The translations under genes were made by a program, and so were the position numbers. A stretch of 64,000 nucleotides of DNA from Pseudomonas anuradhapurensis (lineage in GTDB: Bacteria > Pseudomonadota > Gammaproteobacteria > Pseudomonadales > Pseudomonadaceae), in assembly GCF_014269225.2 (NCBI RefSeq), contig NZ_CP077097.1, positions 4,475,001 through 4,539,000 of the forward strand, in the 5' to 3' direction. The notes beneath the pieces were generated by a model. That model saw nothing but the letters and a program-made list of their open reading frames with translations. It searched no databases and had not been told where the DNA came from. This document shows positions 35,240 through 45,609 of this stretch, in pieces; the stretch's first letter is position 1; each line of letters begins with the position of its first letter.

Positions 35240-36676
35240 TCAGTTTTCCTTGCTCAGGCTGGCGGAGTTGGCCTCACGGCCATCATCGGCGGCGGACAGC
35301 GGCCGCGCCGGCGTGCGTTTGGTGCCGGGGCCACCGCTGCTGTGCTCGTCGCCTTCGCCGGTCTGCGGGCCTTTGCGCACCAGGCGCATCATGTAGCCGA
35401 GGCCGGTACCGAACAGGGCGAAATACACCACCACGAAGGCCACCAGGGTGAAGCCGAGCTGGGCGTAGCTGTGGTTGGACACACCGTCCGCCGTCCGCAT
35501 CAGGCCGTACACCACCCACGGCTGGCGGCCAATTTCGGTGGTGAACCAGCCGGCCAGCAAGGCGATCAACCCGGACGGCCCCATCCACAAGGCCAGGTGC
35601 AGGAACGGGCGCGAGGTATAGAGCGTGCCGCGCTTGCGCAGCCAGAGGCTCCACAGGCCGACAAAGATCATCAACAGGCCCAACCCGACCATGATCCGGA
35701 ACGACCAGAAGACGATGGTCGAGTTGGGCCGGTCCTCCGGCGGGAACTCCTTCATCGCCGGCACCTGCTTGTCCAGGCTGTGAGTCAGGATCAGGCTGCC
35801 GAGCGCCGGGATTTCAAGCTTGAAGCGGGTGGTCTCGGCCTGCATGTCAGGAATGCCGAACAGGATCAGCGGGGTCGGCTCGCCGGGCACGTTTTCCCAG
35901 TGGCCTTCGATCGCGGCGATCTTCACCGGCTGGTGCTTGAGCGTGTTGAGGCCGTGGAAATCACCGATCACCGCCTGGATCGGCGCCACGATCAGGGCCA
36001 TCCACATGGCCATCGACAGCATCTTGCGCACCGCCGGGTTATCGCGCCCGCGCAGCAGGTGCCAGGCCGCCGAGGCACCGACGAAGAACGCCGTGGCAAC
36101 GAACGCGGCGGTGGCCATGTGCATCAGGCGGTAGGGGAACGAAGGGTTGAACACCACCGCCAGCCAGTCCACCGGCACCACCCGCCCATCGATGATCTCG
36201 TGGCCTTGCGGGGTTTGCATCCAGCTGTTGGAGGCGAGGATCCAGAAGGTCGAGACCAGCGTGCCGAGCGCTACCATCACCGTGGAGAAGAAATGCAGGC
36301 CGCGGCCGACGCGGTTCCAGCCGAACAGCATGACGCCGAGGAAGCCTGCTTCGAGGAAGAACGCGGTCAGCACCTCGTAGGTGAGCAAGGGGCCGGTGAT
36401 GGCGCCGGCAAAGTCGGAGAAGCGGCTCCAGTTGGTGCCGAACTGGTAGGCCATGACCAGGCCGGAGACCACGCCCATGCCGAAGTTGACGGCAAAGATC
36501 TTCGACCAGAAATGATAAAGGTCACGGTAGACCTGGTTGTCGGTCCGCAACCAGAGGCCTTCGAGGACGGCCAGGTAGCTGGCCAGGCCAATGGTGATGG
36601 CCGGGAACAGGATGTGGAACGAAACGGTAAAGGCAAACTGCATTCGGGCGAGCTCTAGTGCCTCTATTCCGAACAT
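35240..36676 (-). CDS. cioA: Cyanide-insensitive ubiquinol oxidase subunit I
   Basis: A 478-residue CydA-type subunit. Haem-ligand region FTVSFHILFPAITIGLASY and the GRQPW signature (GWFTTEIGRQPWVVYGLMRT) are present. The protein is shorter than E. coli CydA (about 522), matching the short Q-loop CIO subtype. GAGGAAGCACC precedes the ATG at 36676. A perfect Anr/FNR box about 160 bp upstream implies oxygen-responsive control of cioAB-DUF2474. Confidence 0.94.
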   Translation of the reverse strand: MFGIEALELARMQFAFTVSFHILFPAITIGLASYLAVLEGLWLRTDNQVYRDLYHFWSKIFAVNFGMGVVSGLVMAYQFGTNWSRFSDFAGAITGPLLTYEVLTAFFLEAGFLGVMLFGWNRVGRGLHFFSTVMVALGTLVSTFWILASNSWMQTPQGHEIIDGRVVPVDWLAVVFNPSFPYRLMHMATAAFVATAFFVGASAAWHLLRGRDNPAVRKMLSMAMWMALIVAPIQAVIGDFHGLNTLKHQPVKIAAIEGHWENVPGEPTPLILFGIPDMQAETTRFKLEIPALGSLILTHSLDKQVPAMKEFPPEDRPNSTIVFWSFRIMVGLGLLMIFVGLWSLWLRKRGTLYTSRPFLHLALWMGPSGLIALLAGWFTTEIGRQPWVVYGLMRTADGVSNHSYAQLGFTLVAFVVVYFALFGTGLGYMMRLVRKGPQTGEGDEHSSGGPGTKRTPARPLSAADDGREANSASLSKEN

Positions 36677-37033
36677 GGTGCTTCCTCTTCAGATAATCCG
36701 GCGTCCGGGCTGCTGGCCCCGTCGCCCACTGCCCCCACGGTTATCGAGTGCGGCGTGTTGGAATTGTTCTGTTCGATCGCAGGGATTCCGGCCCGTAGGG
36801 CCACATCGTCGGCCAGCCGTTGCAAAAGCAACGATTGATCCAGATCAACGAATGCTAGGAAGCATAGTCCTGAATGGCGCGCCGGGCCGTGCGGTTGATT
36901 GCCGCGTGACCGGTTGCCCCACCCTCTTCAAAAAGGCCCGGAAAAGTGCCGCTCCGGGCAAACAGCAACCATTTGTTACAAACAGATGATACGCTGCGAG
37001 CCCCTCTACCGCGCCGAGGCCCCCAGGTTTCCG
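36677..37033. promoter_or_regulatory. Divergent promoter region, cioA / MFS gene
   Basis: 357 bases without a gene. Apart from the Anr box at 36835-36848 no clear motif, repeat or terminator was recognised. Confidence 0.4.
36835..36848. promoter_or_regulatory. Anr/FNR box
   Basis: TTGAT-CCAG-ATCAA is a perfect match to TTGAT-N4-ATCAA. At the usual -41.5 position it would place the cioA start site near 36800, leaving a leader of about 120 nt; control of the divergent MFS gene is the alternative. Confidence 0.8.
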
Positions 37034-38254
37034 ATGCCCGATTCCGCTCCGCAGTTACTGCGTCACCACCGACCTTTCCTGGCCTTCTGGCTGGCCCGCG
37101 TGTTCACCGCCAGCGGTTTCCAGATGCTCACCGTGGCCATTGGCTGGCACCTCTACCAGTTGACTGGCAACGTACTGGACCTGGGCCTGGTCGGCCTGGT
37201 CGAGTTCGCCCCGCGTGTGCTGTTCATGTTGCACACCGGGCATGTCGCCGATCGCTACGACCGGCGCAAGGTCGCCGCCCTGTGCCAGAGCCTGCAGGGC
37301 CTGATCGCCCTGGCACTGGCAGTGGGCAGCGCCACCGACAACGTCACCCGCGAACTGATCTTCGCCCTGGCCTTCCTGCTCGGCGCCACGCGCTCCTTCG
37401 AGATGCCGGCGACCCAGGCGTTGCTGCCCAATGTGGTGCCAGCCGGGCTGTTTCCACGCGCGGTGGCGGCATCGGCATCGGCTACCCAGTCGGCCACCAT
37501 CGTGGCGCCCGCCCTGGGTGGTTTCCTGTATGCATTCGGCAGCCTCTGGGTGTACGGCCCGACCGTGGCCCTGTATGCCATCGCCTGCATATTGACCCTG
37601 AGCCTGGAGGCACGCGGCCAGGTAGCCCAGCGAGGGCGTGCCAGCATCGAATCGCTGCTGGCCGGCATCCGCTTCATCCGCAGCCGGCCGGACATCCTCG
37701 GCGCCATCTCGCTCGACCTGTTTGCCGTATTGCTCGGTGGGGCCACCGCGCTGCTGCCGGTGTTCGCCAAGGACATCCTGCTGACCGGGCCACTGGGCCT
37801 GGGCCTGCTGCGCTCGGCGCCGGCGGTGGGGGCGTTGCTGATGTCGCTGTGGCTGGCGCGTTTCCCGTTCGAGCGCAACGTGGGGCGAACGATGTTCACG
37901 GCAGTGGGTGTATTCGGCGTGGCGACCATTGCCTTTGGCCTGTCGACCTCGTTCTGGTTCTCGCTCGCGGTACTGGTGGTGCTGGGTGCAGCGGACATGA
38001 TCAGCATGGTCATCCGCGGCGCCTTCGTGCAGCTGGAAACACCGGATGAAATGCGCGGCCGGGTCAGCGCGGTGAATGGCCTGTTCATTGGTGCCTCGAA
38101 CCAGCTCGGCGAGTTCGAATCGGGGGTGACGGCGCACTGGTTTGGCACAGTGCCGGCGGTGGTGATGGGTGGTATTGGCACCCTGGTGGTGACCGGGGTG
38201 TGGATAAGACTGTTCCCGACACTGGCCAAGCGGGATCGGTTGCATAACGGTTGA
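37034..38254 (+). CDS. MFS exporter, EntS-like
   Basis: A 406-residue major facilitator protein of the MFS_3 (EntS/enterobactin exporter) group with about 12 helices. The cytoplasmic loop GHVADRYDRRKVA (GxxADRxxRR/K) between TM2 and TM3 is diagnostic, and the C-terminal half shows ETPDEMRGRVSAVNGLFIGASNQLGEFESG. The substrate is unknown; siderophore-like or drug export is possible. The ATG at 37034 is chosen over upstream frame codons because the protein normally starts just before TM1. Confidence 0.85.
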   Translation: MPDSAPQLLRHHRPFLAFWLARVFTASGFQMLTVAIGWHLYQLTGNVLDLGLVGLVEFAPRVLFMLHTGHVADRYDRRKVAALCQSLQGLIALALAVGSATDNVTRELIFALAFLLGATRSFEMPATQALLPNVVPAGLFPRAVAASASATQSATIVAPALGGFLYAFGSLWVYGPTVALYAIACILTLSLEARGQVAQRGRASIESLLAGIRFIRSRPDILGAISLDLFAVLLGGATALLPVFAKDILLTGPLGLGLLRSAPAVGALLMSLWLARFPFERNVGRTMFTAVGVFGVATIAFGLSTSFWFSLAVLVVLGAADMISMVIRGAFVQLETPDEMRGRVSAVNGLFIGASNQLGEFESGVTAHWFGTVPAVVMGGIGTLVVTGVWIRLFPTLAKRDRLHNG

Positions 38255-38261
38255 GACACAG

Positions 38262-38300
38262 CCTGTGCCCGCGAAGGCGCCGGTACAGGCTATACAGCAC
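38262..38300. repeat. Single degenerate REP
   Basis: CCTGTGCCCGCGAAGGCGCC and GGTACAGGC: half of a REP, 8 bases after the MFS gene. Confidence 0.5.
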
Positions 38301-38424
38301 CCATTCCCCAACAGCCATAGGCCCCCGCCGAGCATGCTGGTATGATGCGCGGCTTTTTTCCGCCCCGCACAAAACCACGGCAACCGGTACGGTCTGTGCT
38401 TTGCTGTTGGGGTCGATAGATTGA

Positions 38425-38453
38425 TGGCGCCTGGGGCGCCTCGGGGAGCGGGC
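38425..38453 (+). promoter_or_regulatory. Leader stem-loop before azgA-like gene
   Basis: GGCGCC-TGG-GGCGCC pairs just before the GGGGAG ribosome-binding site. A role in translation control is speculative, and no known purine riboswitch core was recognised. Confidence 0.25.
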
Positions 38454-39749
38454 ATGCTGGAAAGGCTGTTTCAACTAAGAGCACACAACACCAATGTGCG
38501 CACCGAGATTCTCGCGGGCGTCACCACCTTCCTGGCCATGGCCTACATCCTGTTCGTCAACCCGAGCATCCTCGGCGAGACCGGCATGGACAAGGGCGCG
38601 GTCTTCGTCGCCACCTGCCTGGCCGCGGCCATCGGTTCGGTGACCATGGGCCTGATCGCCAACTACCCGATCGCCCTGGCACCGGGCATGGGCCTGAACG
38701 CATTCTTCACCTACACCGTGGTGCTGCACATGGGCCACACTTGGCAGGTGGCACTGGGCGCGGTGTTCCTGTCGGCGGTGATGTTCTTCCTGTTGTCGAT
38801 CTTCCGCATCCGCGAATGGATCGTGAACAGCATCCCGCTGCCACTGCGTTCGGCCATCGCCGCGGGTATCGGCCTGTTCCTGGCGCTGATCGCCCTGCAT
38901 AACGCCGGCATCGTCGTCGATAACCCGGCCACCTTGGTGGGCCTGGGCGACCTCAAGCAGCCGGCACCGATCCTCGCTACCCTGGGCTTCTTCCTGATTG
39001 TCGGCCTGGAGTCACTGAAAGTGCGCGGCGCGGTGCTGATCGGCATTCTTGCCGTGACCATCACCTCGATCGGGATGGGCGTGACCCCCTTCGGCGGCAT
39101 CGTCTCCATGCCACCGTCGCTGGCCCCGACCTTCCTGCAGTTGGACATCGCCGGGGCGCTGGACGTCGGCCTGGTCAGCGTGATCTTCGCCTTCCTGTTC
39201 GTCGACCTGTTCGACAACTCCGGCACCCTGATCGGCGTGGCCAAGCGCGCCGGGCTGATGGGCAAGGATGGGCACATGCCGAAGATGGGCCGTGCGCTGA
39301 TTGCCGACAGTACCGCAGCCATGGCCGGTTCGTTGCTGGGCACCTCGACCACCACCAGCTACATCGAATCCGCCGCCGGCGTGAGCGCCGGTGGCCGCAC
39401 CGGCCTGACCGCCATCGTGGTCGCCGTGCTGTTCCTGCTGGCGCTGTTCTTCGCTCCGCTGGCCGGTAGCGTGCCGGCTTTCGCCACCGCCCCGGCGCTG
39501 CTGTTCGTCGCGGTGCTGATGGCTTCGGGCCTGGCGGAAATAAACTGGGACGACGTCACCGAGGCCGCACCGGTGGTGGTGACCGCCCTGGCAATGCCGC
39601 TGACCTACTCCATCGCCAACGGCATCGCCTTCGGCTTCATCGCCTGGACCGCCGTCAAGCTGATTTCCGGTCGCCACCGCGACCTGAACCCGGCCCTGGT
39701 GATCCTTTCCATCCTGTTCGTCATCAAGCTGGGCTGGTTCAACGCATGA
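38454..39749 (+). CDS. Adenine/hypoxanthine permease, AzgA-like
   Basis: A 431-residue polytopic NCS2-superfamily transporter of the AzgA-like branch: [60 protein letters not shown] and [19 protein letters not shown]. coli relatives (AdeP/AdeQ, GhxP) import adenine, hypoxanthine or guanine. GGGGAG precedes the ATG at 38454. Its stop overlaps the trmA start (ATGA), so the two are co-translated. Confidence 0.9.
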   Translation: MLERLFQLRAHNTNVRTEILAGVTTFLAMAYILFVNPSILGETGMDKGAVFVATCLAAAIGSVTMGLIANYPIALAPGMGLNAFFTYTVVLHMGHTWQVALGAVFLSAVMFFLLSIFRIREWIVNSIPLPLRSAIAAGIGLFLALIALHNAGIVVDNPATLVGLGDLKQPAPILATLGFFLIVGLESLKVRGAVLIGILAVTITSIGMGVTPFGGIVSMPPSLAPTFLQLDIAGALDVGLVSVIFAFLFVDLFDNSGTLIGVAKRAGLMGKDGHMPKMGRALIADSTAAMAGSLLGTSTTTSYIESAAGVSAGGRTGLTAIVVAVLFLLALFFAPLAGSVPAFATAPALLFVAVLMASGLAEINWDDVTEAAPVVVTALAMPLTYSIANGIAFGFIAWTAVKLISGRHRDLNPALVILSILFVIKLGWFNA

Positions 39750-40831
39750 GTGCTGTTTTCGACCCCTCCTCCTATGCCACCCAGCTGGACGCCAAGGTGG
39801 CCCGGCTGCGCGAGCTGCTGGCGCCGTTCGCTGCGCCGGAGCCGGCTGTCTTCGACTCGCCGCGCGAGCACTACCGCCTGCGCGCCGAATTCCGCCTGTG
39901 GCGTGAAGATGGCCAGCGTCACTACGCCATGTTCGCCCCGGGCGAGAAGCACAAGGCGATCCTGATCGACGACTTCCCCATCGCCAGCCAGCGTATCAAC
40001 GCCCTGATGCCGCGCTTGAAGGCGGCCTGGCAGGCCAGCGAAGAACTCGGCAACCGGCTGTTCCAGATAGAGTTCCTCACTACCCTGGCGGGCGATGCCA
40101 TGGTCACGATGTGCTATCACCGCCCGCTGGACGAGGCCTGGGAGGTGGCTGCACGGCAGCTGGCGGGCGAACTGGGCGTCAGCGTGATCGGCCGTTCCAA
40201 GGGCAAACGCCTGGTGATCGGCCGCGACTACGCGGTGGAAAAACTCGACGTGGCAGGCCGCGTGTTCAGCTATCGCCAGCCGGAAGGCGCATTCACCCAA
40301 CCGAACGGCGCGGTGAACCAGAAAATGCTGAGCTGGGCCTTCGAGGCGCTCGGCGAGCGCGAAGACGACCTGCTGGAACTGTATTGCGGCAACGGCAACT
40401 TCACCCTGCCGCTGGCCACCCGCGTGCGCCAGGTGCTGGCCACCGAGATCAGCAAGACTTCGGTCAATGCCGCGCTGAGCAATCTCGATGAGAACGGCGT
40501 GGACAACGTGCGGCTGGTGCGCCTGTCGGCGGAAGAACTGACCCAGGCACTGAATGACGTGCGGCCGTTCCGCCGGCTGGAAGGCATCGACCTGAAGAGC
40601 TATGACTTCGGCACGGTGTTCGTCGACCCGCCGCGCGCGGGGATGGACCCGGACACCTGCGAGCTGACCCGGCGTTTCGAGCGGATCCTGTACATCTCCT
40701 GCAACCCGGAGACGCTGGCGGCGAACATTGCCCAGTTGCACGACACCCACCGCATCGAGCGTTGTGCGTTGTTTGATCAGTTCCCGTATACCCACCACAT
40801 GGAGAGTGGGGTTCTGCTGGTTCGGCGCTGA
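39746..40831 (+). CDS. trmA: tRNA (uracil-5-)-methyltransferase TrmA
   Basis: A 361-residue TrmA that makes 5-methyluridine-54 in tRNA. The SAM motif [26 protein letters not shown] and catalytic Cys in [13 protein letters not shown] are present; there is no TRAM domain, as expected for TrmA. It overlaps the permease stop by 4 bp. Repeat B follows at once. Confidence 0.95.
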   Translation: MSAVFDPSSYATQLDAKVARLRELLAPFAAPEPAVFDSPREHYRLRAEFRLWREDGQRHYAMFAPGEKHKAILIDDFPIASQRINALMPRLKAAWQASEELGNRLFQIEFLTTLAGDAMVTMCYHRPLDEAWEVAARQLAGELGVSVIGRSKGKRLVIGRDYAVEKLDVAGRVFSYRQPEGAFTQPNGAVNQKMLSWAFEALGEREDDLLELYCGNGNFTLPLATRVRQVLATEISKTSVNAALSNLDENGVDNVRLVRLSAEELTQALNDVRPFRRLEGIDLKSYDFGTVFVDPPRAGMDPDTCELTRRFERILYISCNPETLAANIAQLHDTHRIERCALFDQFPYTHHMESGVLLVRR

Positions 40832-40842
40832 CCTGCAGATAG

Positions 40843-40949
40843 CCGGGGCTGCTTTGCAGCCCATCGCGACGCAAGGCCGCTCCTACCGGCGCAGCTCAAA
40901 TTCCCTGTAGGAGCGGCCTTGCGTCGCGATGGGCCGCAAAGCGGCCCCA
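40843..40949. repeat. Repeat B pair
   Basis: GGGGCTGCTTTGCAGCCC, ATCGCGACGCAAGGCCGC and TCCTAC, then an inverted copy from TGTAGGAGCGGCCTTGCGTC ending in GGGCCGCAAAGCGGCCCC. It lies between convergent trmA and pcaG. Confidence 0.82.
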
Positions 40950-40957
40950 GGCCTCAC

Positions 40958-41563
40958 TCAGAAGTCGAAGAACACCGTCTCCCCTTCCCCCTGAATGCGG
41001 ATATCGAAGCGATACGCCGTTTTCCCGTCCACCTCGCAGCGCTTGGCCACCAGGGTCTCGCGCCGCTGCGGCTGCTCGATCAGGTTGAGCACCGGGCACT
41101 TGGCATTGGCCTGCGCTTCATCATCGAAATACAGGCGCGTGTGCAGGTGGATGTTGATCCCCCGGGCAAACAGGCTGATGTTGATGTGCGGTGCCATTGG
41201 CACACCGGCAGCGTTTTTCACCACGCCTGGCTTCACCGTATGTGCCGTCCACTCGCCAGCGTCGAAGGTGGTAGCCGTGCGGCCAAAGCTGTTGAAGGCG
41301 TTTTCCAGGTTGTAGGCATCCTGGTATTCACCATTGGCATCGGCTTGCCACAGTTCCAGGAACGAGTCCCGCACCAGGTGGCCATTGCCGTCATACACAT
41401 GGCCGAGCAGCAGGATATGCTCGCCAGGCGCATCAGGCTTGGCCAGGCGGTTCCAGATCTCCTGGTCGCGGGTCGGGTTGCCGGCCGCTTCCAGGGCCAG
41501 GCCGATGTGCACGTAGGGGCCGGCAGTCTGCGAAGGGGTTTCCGGCAGCAGTTCGATTGGCAT
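40958..41563 (-). CDS. pcaG: Protocatechuate 3,4-dioxygenase alpha subunit
   Basis: A 201-residue alpha subunit of the intradiol dioxygenase that opens protocatechuate to beta-carboxy-cis,cis-muconate. N-terminal TPSQTAGPYVHIGLALE and ELWQADANGEY motifs are typical, and the metal-ligand tyrosines/histidines of the beta subunit are replaced (ending APHINISLFARG), as expected for the non-catalytic chain. CTGAGGA precedes the ATG; it starts 10 bp after pcaH. Confidence 0.95.
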   Translation of the reverse strand: MPIELLPETPSQTAGPYVHIGLALEAAGNPTRDQEIWNRLAKPDAPGEHILLLGHVYDGNGHLVRDSFLELWQADANGEYQDAYNLENAFNSFGRTATTFDAGEWTAHTVKPGVVKNAAGVPMAPHINISLFARGINIHLHTRLYFDDEAQANAKCPVLNLIEQPQRRETLVAKRCEVDGKTAYRFDIRIQGEGETVFFDF

Positions 41564-41573
41564 GGCGGGGTCC

Positions 41574-42293
41574 TCAGCAGTTTTCGAAGTGGGTCTTGCG
41601 CTGGCCGCGCAGCACGATGTCGAAGCGGTAGGCCAGGCAATCCATCGGGTTGGCGTTGCTCATGTCGAGCTTGGCGATCAGTTGCTGCACCGCTTGCGGG
41701 TTGGCGATCGACTTGACGATCGGGCACATCGGAATCAGCGGATCACCCTCGAAATACAACTGGGTGATCAGCTTGGTGGCGATCGAAGGGCCGCTGATGG
41801 CGAAGTGGATGTGCGCCGGACGCCAGTCGTTCGGCCCGTTGCGCCAAGGGTACGGGCCCGGCTTGATGGTGCGGAAGCTGTAGTAGCCGTCACGGTCGGT
41901 CAGGCAGCGACCGACACCCCCGAAGTTCGGGTCCAGCGGTGCCAGGTAACGGTCGTTCTTGTGCCGGTAGCGGCCGCCGGCATTGGCCTGCCACATTTCC
42001 ACCAGGGTATTCGGCACAGGCTTGCCGTACTGGTCGACGACGCGCCCGGCGACGATGATGCGCTCACCGATCGGCAGGCCACCGTTGTTGAAATTCAGCA
42101 GCAGGTCATGGTCGTGGGCACCGAAGCCCAGGTGGGAAAAGTCCGGGCCGGTGGTTTCGCTGATCGACTGCGGAATGCTGACCAGTGCCTGGCGCGGCGA
42201 ACGGGCAATGGACGTCTTGTAGTCAGGCGTAAGGGCTTTCGGGTGCCAGTTGCGATCACGGATCACGAAGCGGCTGGTGTCCTGGGCGGGCAT
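41574..42293 (-). CDS. pcaH: Protocatechuate 3,4-dioxygenase beta subunit
   Basis: A 239-residue beta subunit holding the Fe(III) site: tyrosines in [12 protein letters not shown] and PGPYPW, and histidines in RPAHIHF. It begins the beta-ketoadipate pathway from protocatechuate, feeding the TCA cycle. GAGGAAACCGGC precedes the ATG at 42293. A PcaQ-type operator lies 105 bp upstream. It is first in the pcaHG operon. Confidence 0.96.
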   Translation of the reverse strand: MPAQDTSRFVIRDRNWHPKALTPDYKTSIARSPRQALVSIPQSISETTGPDFSHLGFGAHDHDLLLNFNNGGLPIGERIIVAGRVVDQYGKPVPNTLVEMWQANAGGRYRHKNDRYLAPLDPNFGGVGRCLTDRDGYYSFRTIKPGPYPWRNGPNDWRPAHIHFAISGPSIATKLITQLYFEGDPLIPMCPIVKSIANPQAVQQLIAKLDMSNANPMDCLAYRFDIVLRGQRKTHFENC

Positions 42294-42397
42294 GCCGGTT
42301 TCCTCTCTTGGAATTATGTGAACGCCTGGGCGTGGCAGGCGGACTTGCAGTTTCGGACAAGCTGCGCACGGTGAATATTGAAATCAGCCGCCTGAGA

Positions 42398-42415
42398 CAT
42401 AACCAGATGGTTATG
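42398..42415. promoter_or_regulatory. PcaQ-type operator upstream of pcaH
   Basis: Perfect dyad CATAACC-AGAT-GGTTATG. The core ATAACC-N4-GGTTA matches the PcaQ site described in Sinorhizobium (ATAACC-N4-GGTTAA, from memory). pcaQ itself is not in the window. Confidence 0.65.
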
Positions 42416-42494
42416 AGTGAACACGTTGGCCTGACACCGGCCGCAGTGGTGAACTAATCTTTGTCTTCTTGTTTCACGCTCCGGAGAGCATTTC

Positions 42495-43385
42495 ATGGAA
42501 TGGCGAAAAGGCCGACGCAGCGACAATGTGGTCGATGCCCGAGGCGAAGGTGGCGGTGGCGGCGGCATGCGGTTCGGCGGCGGCAAGGGGCTGGGGCTTG
42601 GCGCGGTACTGCTGATTGTCGGTATCGGCTGGCTCACCGGGCAGGACCCATTGCAGATTCTTGGCCAGCTCACTGGCCAGATGGAGCAGCAGCAACGGCA
42701 GGCGCCCAGCAGCGTGGGCGGCAAGGCGCCGCCGGCCAACGACCAGCAGGCCGAGTTCGTCGCCTCGATCCTGGGTGACACCGAAGACACCTGGAAAGCC
42801 CTGTTCGCCGAGGCTGGCAAGCAATACCGCGACCCCAAGCTGGTGCTGTTCAGCGGCCAGGTCAATTCGGCCTGTGGCTTTGCTTCTGCGGCAGTAGGGC
42901 CGTTCTACTGCCCCGCCGACCAGCGGGTGTACCTGGACATGTCGTTCTTCCGCGAGATGGAAACCCGCTTCGCGGCCGCCGGCGACTTTGCCCAGGCCTA
43001 CGTGATCGCTCATGAAATCGGCCACCACGTGCAAACCCTGTTGGGTGTGTCGGCCAAGGTCGACGCCGCACGCCGCAGCGGCCAACGCCTGGAAGGTGAC
43101 AACGGCTTGCTGGTGCGCCAGGAGCTGCAGGCCGACTGCCTGGCCGGGGTGTGGGCCTACCAGGCGCAAAAGCGCCTGAACTGGCTGGAGCCGGGTGACG
43201 TCGAGGAAGCTCTGAACGCCGCCAATGCGATTGGCGATGACCGCTTGCAGCAGCAGGGCCGCGGGCGGGTAGTGCCGGACTCGTTCACCCACGGCACTTC
43301 GGCACAGCGGGTACGCTGGTTCAAGGCCGGGTTCGCCGAGGGTGAAGTGAACAGTTGCGATACCTTCAGCGCCCGTAACCTCTGA
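42495..43385 (+). CDS. YpfJ-type neutral zinc metallopeptidase
   Basis: A 296-residue membrane-anchored metallopeptidase of the YpfJ (KPN_00595) family. A glycine-rich N-terminus precedes one transmembrane helix (GLGLGAVLLIVGIGWLTG). The zinc site HEIGHHVQTLLG is followed by LQADCLAGVWA carrying the third ligand. The substrate is unknown. GGAG precedes the ATG at 42495. Divergent from pcaHG. Confidence 0.9.
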   Translation: MEWRKGRRSDNVVDARGEGGGGGGMRFGGGKGLGLGAVLLIVGIGWLTGQDPLQILGQLTGQMEQQQRQAPSSVGGKAPPANDQQAEFVASILGDTEDTWKALFAEAGKQYRDPKLVLFSGQVNSACGFASAAVGPFYCPADQRVYLDMSFFREMETRFAAAGDFAQAYVIAHEIGHHVQTLLGVSAKVDAARRSGQRLEGDNGLLVRQELQADCLAGVWAYQAQKRLNWLEPGDVEEALNAANAIGDDRLQQQGRGRVVPDSFTHGTSAQRVRWFKAGFAEGEVNSCDTFSARNL

Positions 43386-43679
43386 CACCTCTCGCCAGGC
43401 CGGCGCAAACGCTGTAGGAGCGGCCTTGTGTCGCGAAAGGGCCGCAAAGCGGCCCCAGGATTTCAGCGTTGACGCGACTATTGCAGGGGCCGTTTTGCGG
43501 CCCTTTCGCGACACAAGGCCGCTCCTACCCCAAAAGCGCTTGTACATCTTTTTGCTGAAAAAGCGTTTCAGCTTCCCTCATCACGGCCGATAACCCCTGC
43601 ACGAATCAGCAGGCATCCAGAACAACAACGCCTGGCGATCGAAGACAAATCGAGCGAAAACAACTTCTGGAGAGCGTGC
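43386..43679. promoter_or_regulatory. Leader of the chemoreceptor gene with repeat B
   Basis: 294 bases without a gene: repeat B at 43412-43529, then about 140 bases that must hold the mcpS promoter. No motif was assigned. Confidence 0.4.
43412..43529. repeat. Repeat B full element (118 bp)
   Basis: Terminal arms TGTAGGAGCGGCCTTGTGTC and GACACAAGGCCGCTCCTAC enclose GCGGCCCC...GGGGCCG. The layout is the same as the copies at 55122-55240 and 57563-57679. Confidence 0.85.
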
Positions 43680-45599
43680 ATGAACAGCTGGTTCGCCAAC
43701 ATCAGCGTCAACCTCAAACTGGGCCTGGGCTTCGGTCTGGTACTGATTCTCACCGGCCTGCTGGCCCTGACTGGCTGGACCAGCCTGGGCAGCCTGATCG
43801 ACCGCAGCAACTGGATGGGTGATATCGGCCAGTTGAACAAGGACCTGACCGACCTGCGCATTGCCCGCCTGCAGTACATGATCGCCAACGGTGATGATGC
43901 CGCCGCCGCCAACACCCAGGCCAAGCTGGACGCCTTCAGCAAGCAGCAGGCGTACCTGGCCAGCACGTTCAAGAGCCCCGAGAACGTCAAGTTGCTGAAT
44001 GAGCTGGGCGAAACCATCAGTGCCTACAAGGTCTCGCTGAACAAGATGCGCCAGGGCTACGACGCCACCCGCACCGCGCGCGCGGCCATGGAAAGCTCGG
44101 CCAGCAAGGCCGACCAGGCCATGGACGCACTCAGCCAGGAAGTCACCGCCCGCGCTGAAGCCGACAGCGTGCGCCTGGCCCAGTACCAGTTGATCAGCAA
44201 GGCGCGTCAGCAACTGCTGCAGGTACGCATCGACGTCCGCGGCTACATCGCCGACAACAGCGCTACCAACGAACAGGCCGCCCTGCGCCAGCTGGATGCT
44301 GCCCTGGCCGGCATCGACAGCCTCAAGCGCCAGTTGCCCGGCGAAGACTCGCGCCTGCAACAGTTCGAAGGCTCGGTGCTGGCCTACCGTGACGCTGTGC
44401 GCCAGTTCCGCGACGCCGTCGCCAACATCACCACTGCACGCGCCGAAATGACCGTGCAAGGTGCCGACATCGTCAAGCGCAGCGACGCGCTGTACCAGAT
44501 CCAGCTGGAACGCCGCGACATCGAGAGCAGCCAGGCCCGTAGCCTGCAGGCTATCGCCACCCTGCTGGCGCTGCTGGTCGGCGTGCTGGCGGCAGTGCTG
44601 ATCACGCGGCAGATCACCCGCCCATTGCGTGACACCCTGACAGCGGTGGAAAAAATCGCCAGCGGCGACCTCACCCAGCAACTGCGGGTTACTCGCCGCG
44701 ACGAACTGGGCGTACTGCAGCAGGGCATCGCGCGCATGGGCAGCACCCTGCGTGAGCTGATCAGCGGCATCCGCGACGGTGTCACCCAGATCGCCAGCGC
44801 CGCCGAGGAGCTGTCGGCGGTGACCGAACAGACCAGCGCCGGCGCCAACAGCCAGAAGGTCGAGACCGACCAGGTGGCCACCGCCATGCACGAAATGGCA
44901 GCCACCGTTCAGGAAGTGGCGCGCAACGCCGAACAGGCATCGCATGCCGCCACGGGTGCCGATGACGAAGCCCGTGCCGGCGACCGCGTGGTAGGCGAGG
45001 CGATTGGCCAGATCGAGCGCCTGGCCGAAGACATGCACCGCTCCACCGAGGCCATGAACCTGCTGCAGCAGGAAAGCCAGAAGATCGGCAGCGTGATGGA
45101 CGTGATCAAGTCGGTGGCCGAACAGACCAACCTGCTGGCGCTGAACGCTGCGATCGAAGCAGCGCGTGCCGGCGAGGCCGGGCGTGGCTTTGCCGTGGTT
45201 GCCGACGAAGTGCGCGGGCTGGCCCAGCGCACGCAGAAATCCACCGAAGAGATCGAGGAACTGATCGCCAGCCTGCAGCACGGTACCCAGCAAGTGGCCG
45301 CGGCCATGCACGGTAGCCGTACCCTGACCGACAGCAGCGTCGAGCTGGCACGCAAGGCCGGGGCCTCGCTGGAAAGCATCACCAGCACGGTGTCGAGCAT
45401 CCAGTCGATGAACCAGCAGATTGCCGCGGCAGCGGAGCAGCAGAGTGCGGTGGCGGAGGAGATCAGCCGCAGCATCCTCAATGTGCGCGATGTGTCCGAG
45501 CAGACGGCGGCGGCCAGTGACGAGACGGCAGCGTCCAGCGTGGAGCTGGCGCGGTTGGGCGGGCAATTGCAGACGTTGGTCAGCCAGTTCCGCGTCTGA
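43680..45599 (+). CDS. mcpS: HBM-domain chemoreceptor, McpS-like
   Basis: A 639-residue methyl-accepting chemotaxis protein: TM1 ([19 protein letters not shown]), a helical bimodular sensor domain (about 35-285), TM2 ([17 protein letters not shown]), HAMP, and a signalling domain with the conserved tip [20 protein letters not shown]. Length and N-terminus match McpS of P. putida, which senses TCA-cycle intermediates such as malate, succinate and fumarate. GGAG precedes the ATG. Products of the pca and hmg pathways enter the TCA cycle, but the link is only by proximity. Confidence 0.9.
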   Translation: MNSWFANISVNLKLGLGFGLVLILTGLLALTGWTSLGSLIDRSNWMGDIGQLNKDLTDLRIARLQYMIANGDDAAAANTQAKLDAFSKQQAYLASTFKSPENVKLLNELGETISAYKVSLNKMRQGYDATRTARAAMESSASKADQAMDALSQEVTARAEADSVRLAQYQLISKARQQLLQVRIDVRGYIADNSATNEQAALRQLDAALAGIDSLKRQLPGEDSRLQQFEGSVLAYRDAVRQFRDAVANITTARAEMTVQGADIVKRSDALYQIQLERRDIESSQARSLQAIATLLALLVGVLAAVLITRQITRPLRDTLTAVEKIASGDLTQQLRVTRRDELGVLQQGIARMGSTLRELISGIRDGVTQIASAAEELSAVTEQTSAGANSQKVETDQVATAMHEMAATVQEVARNAEQASHAATGADDEARAGDRVVGEAIGQIERLAEDMHRSTEAMNLLQQESQKIGSVMDVIKSVAEQTNLLALNAAIEAARAGEAGRGFAVVADEVRGLAQRTQKSTEEIEELIASLQHGTQQVAAAMHGSRTLTDSSVELARKAGASLESITSTVSSIQSMNQQIAAAAEQQSAVAEEISRSILNVRDVSEQTAAASDETAASSVELARLGGQLQTLVSQFRV

Positions 45600-45609
45600 C
45601 CCTGGAATT

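Noticed and set aside
34028..36658. 876-codon plus-strand open frame
   Set aside because: Antisense to cioA and cioB, low-complexity His/Gln/Arg-rich translation, no ribosome site; a GC-skew artefact.
38340..38453. Purine riboswitch before the AzgA-like permease
   Set aside because: Some pairing is present, but the conserved core and loop-loop elements were not recognised.
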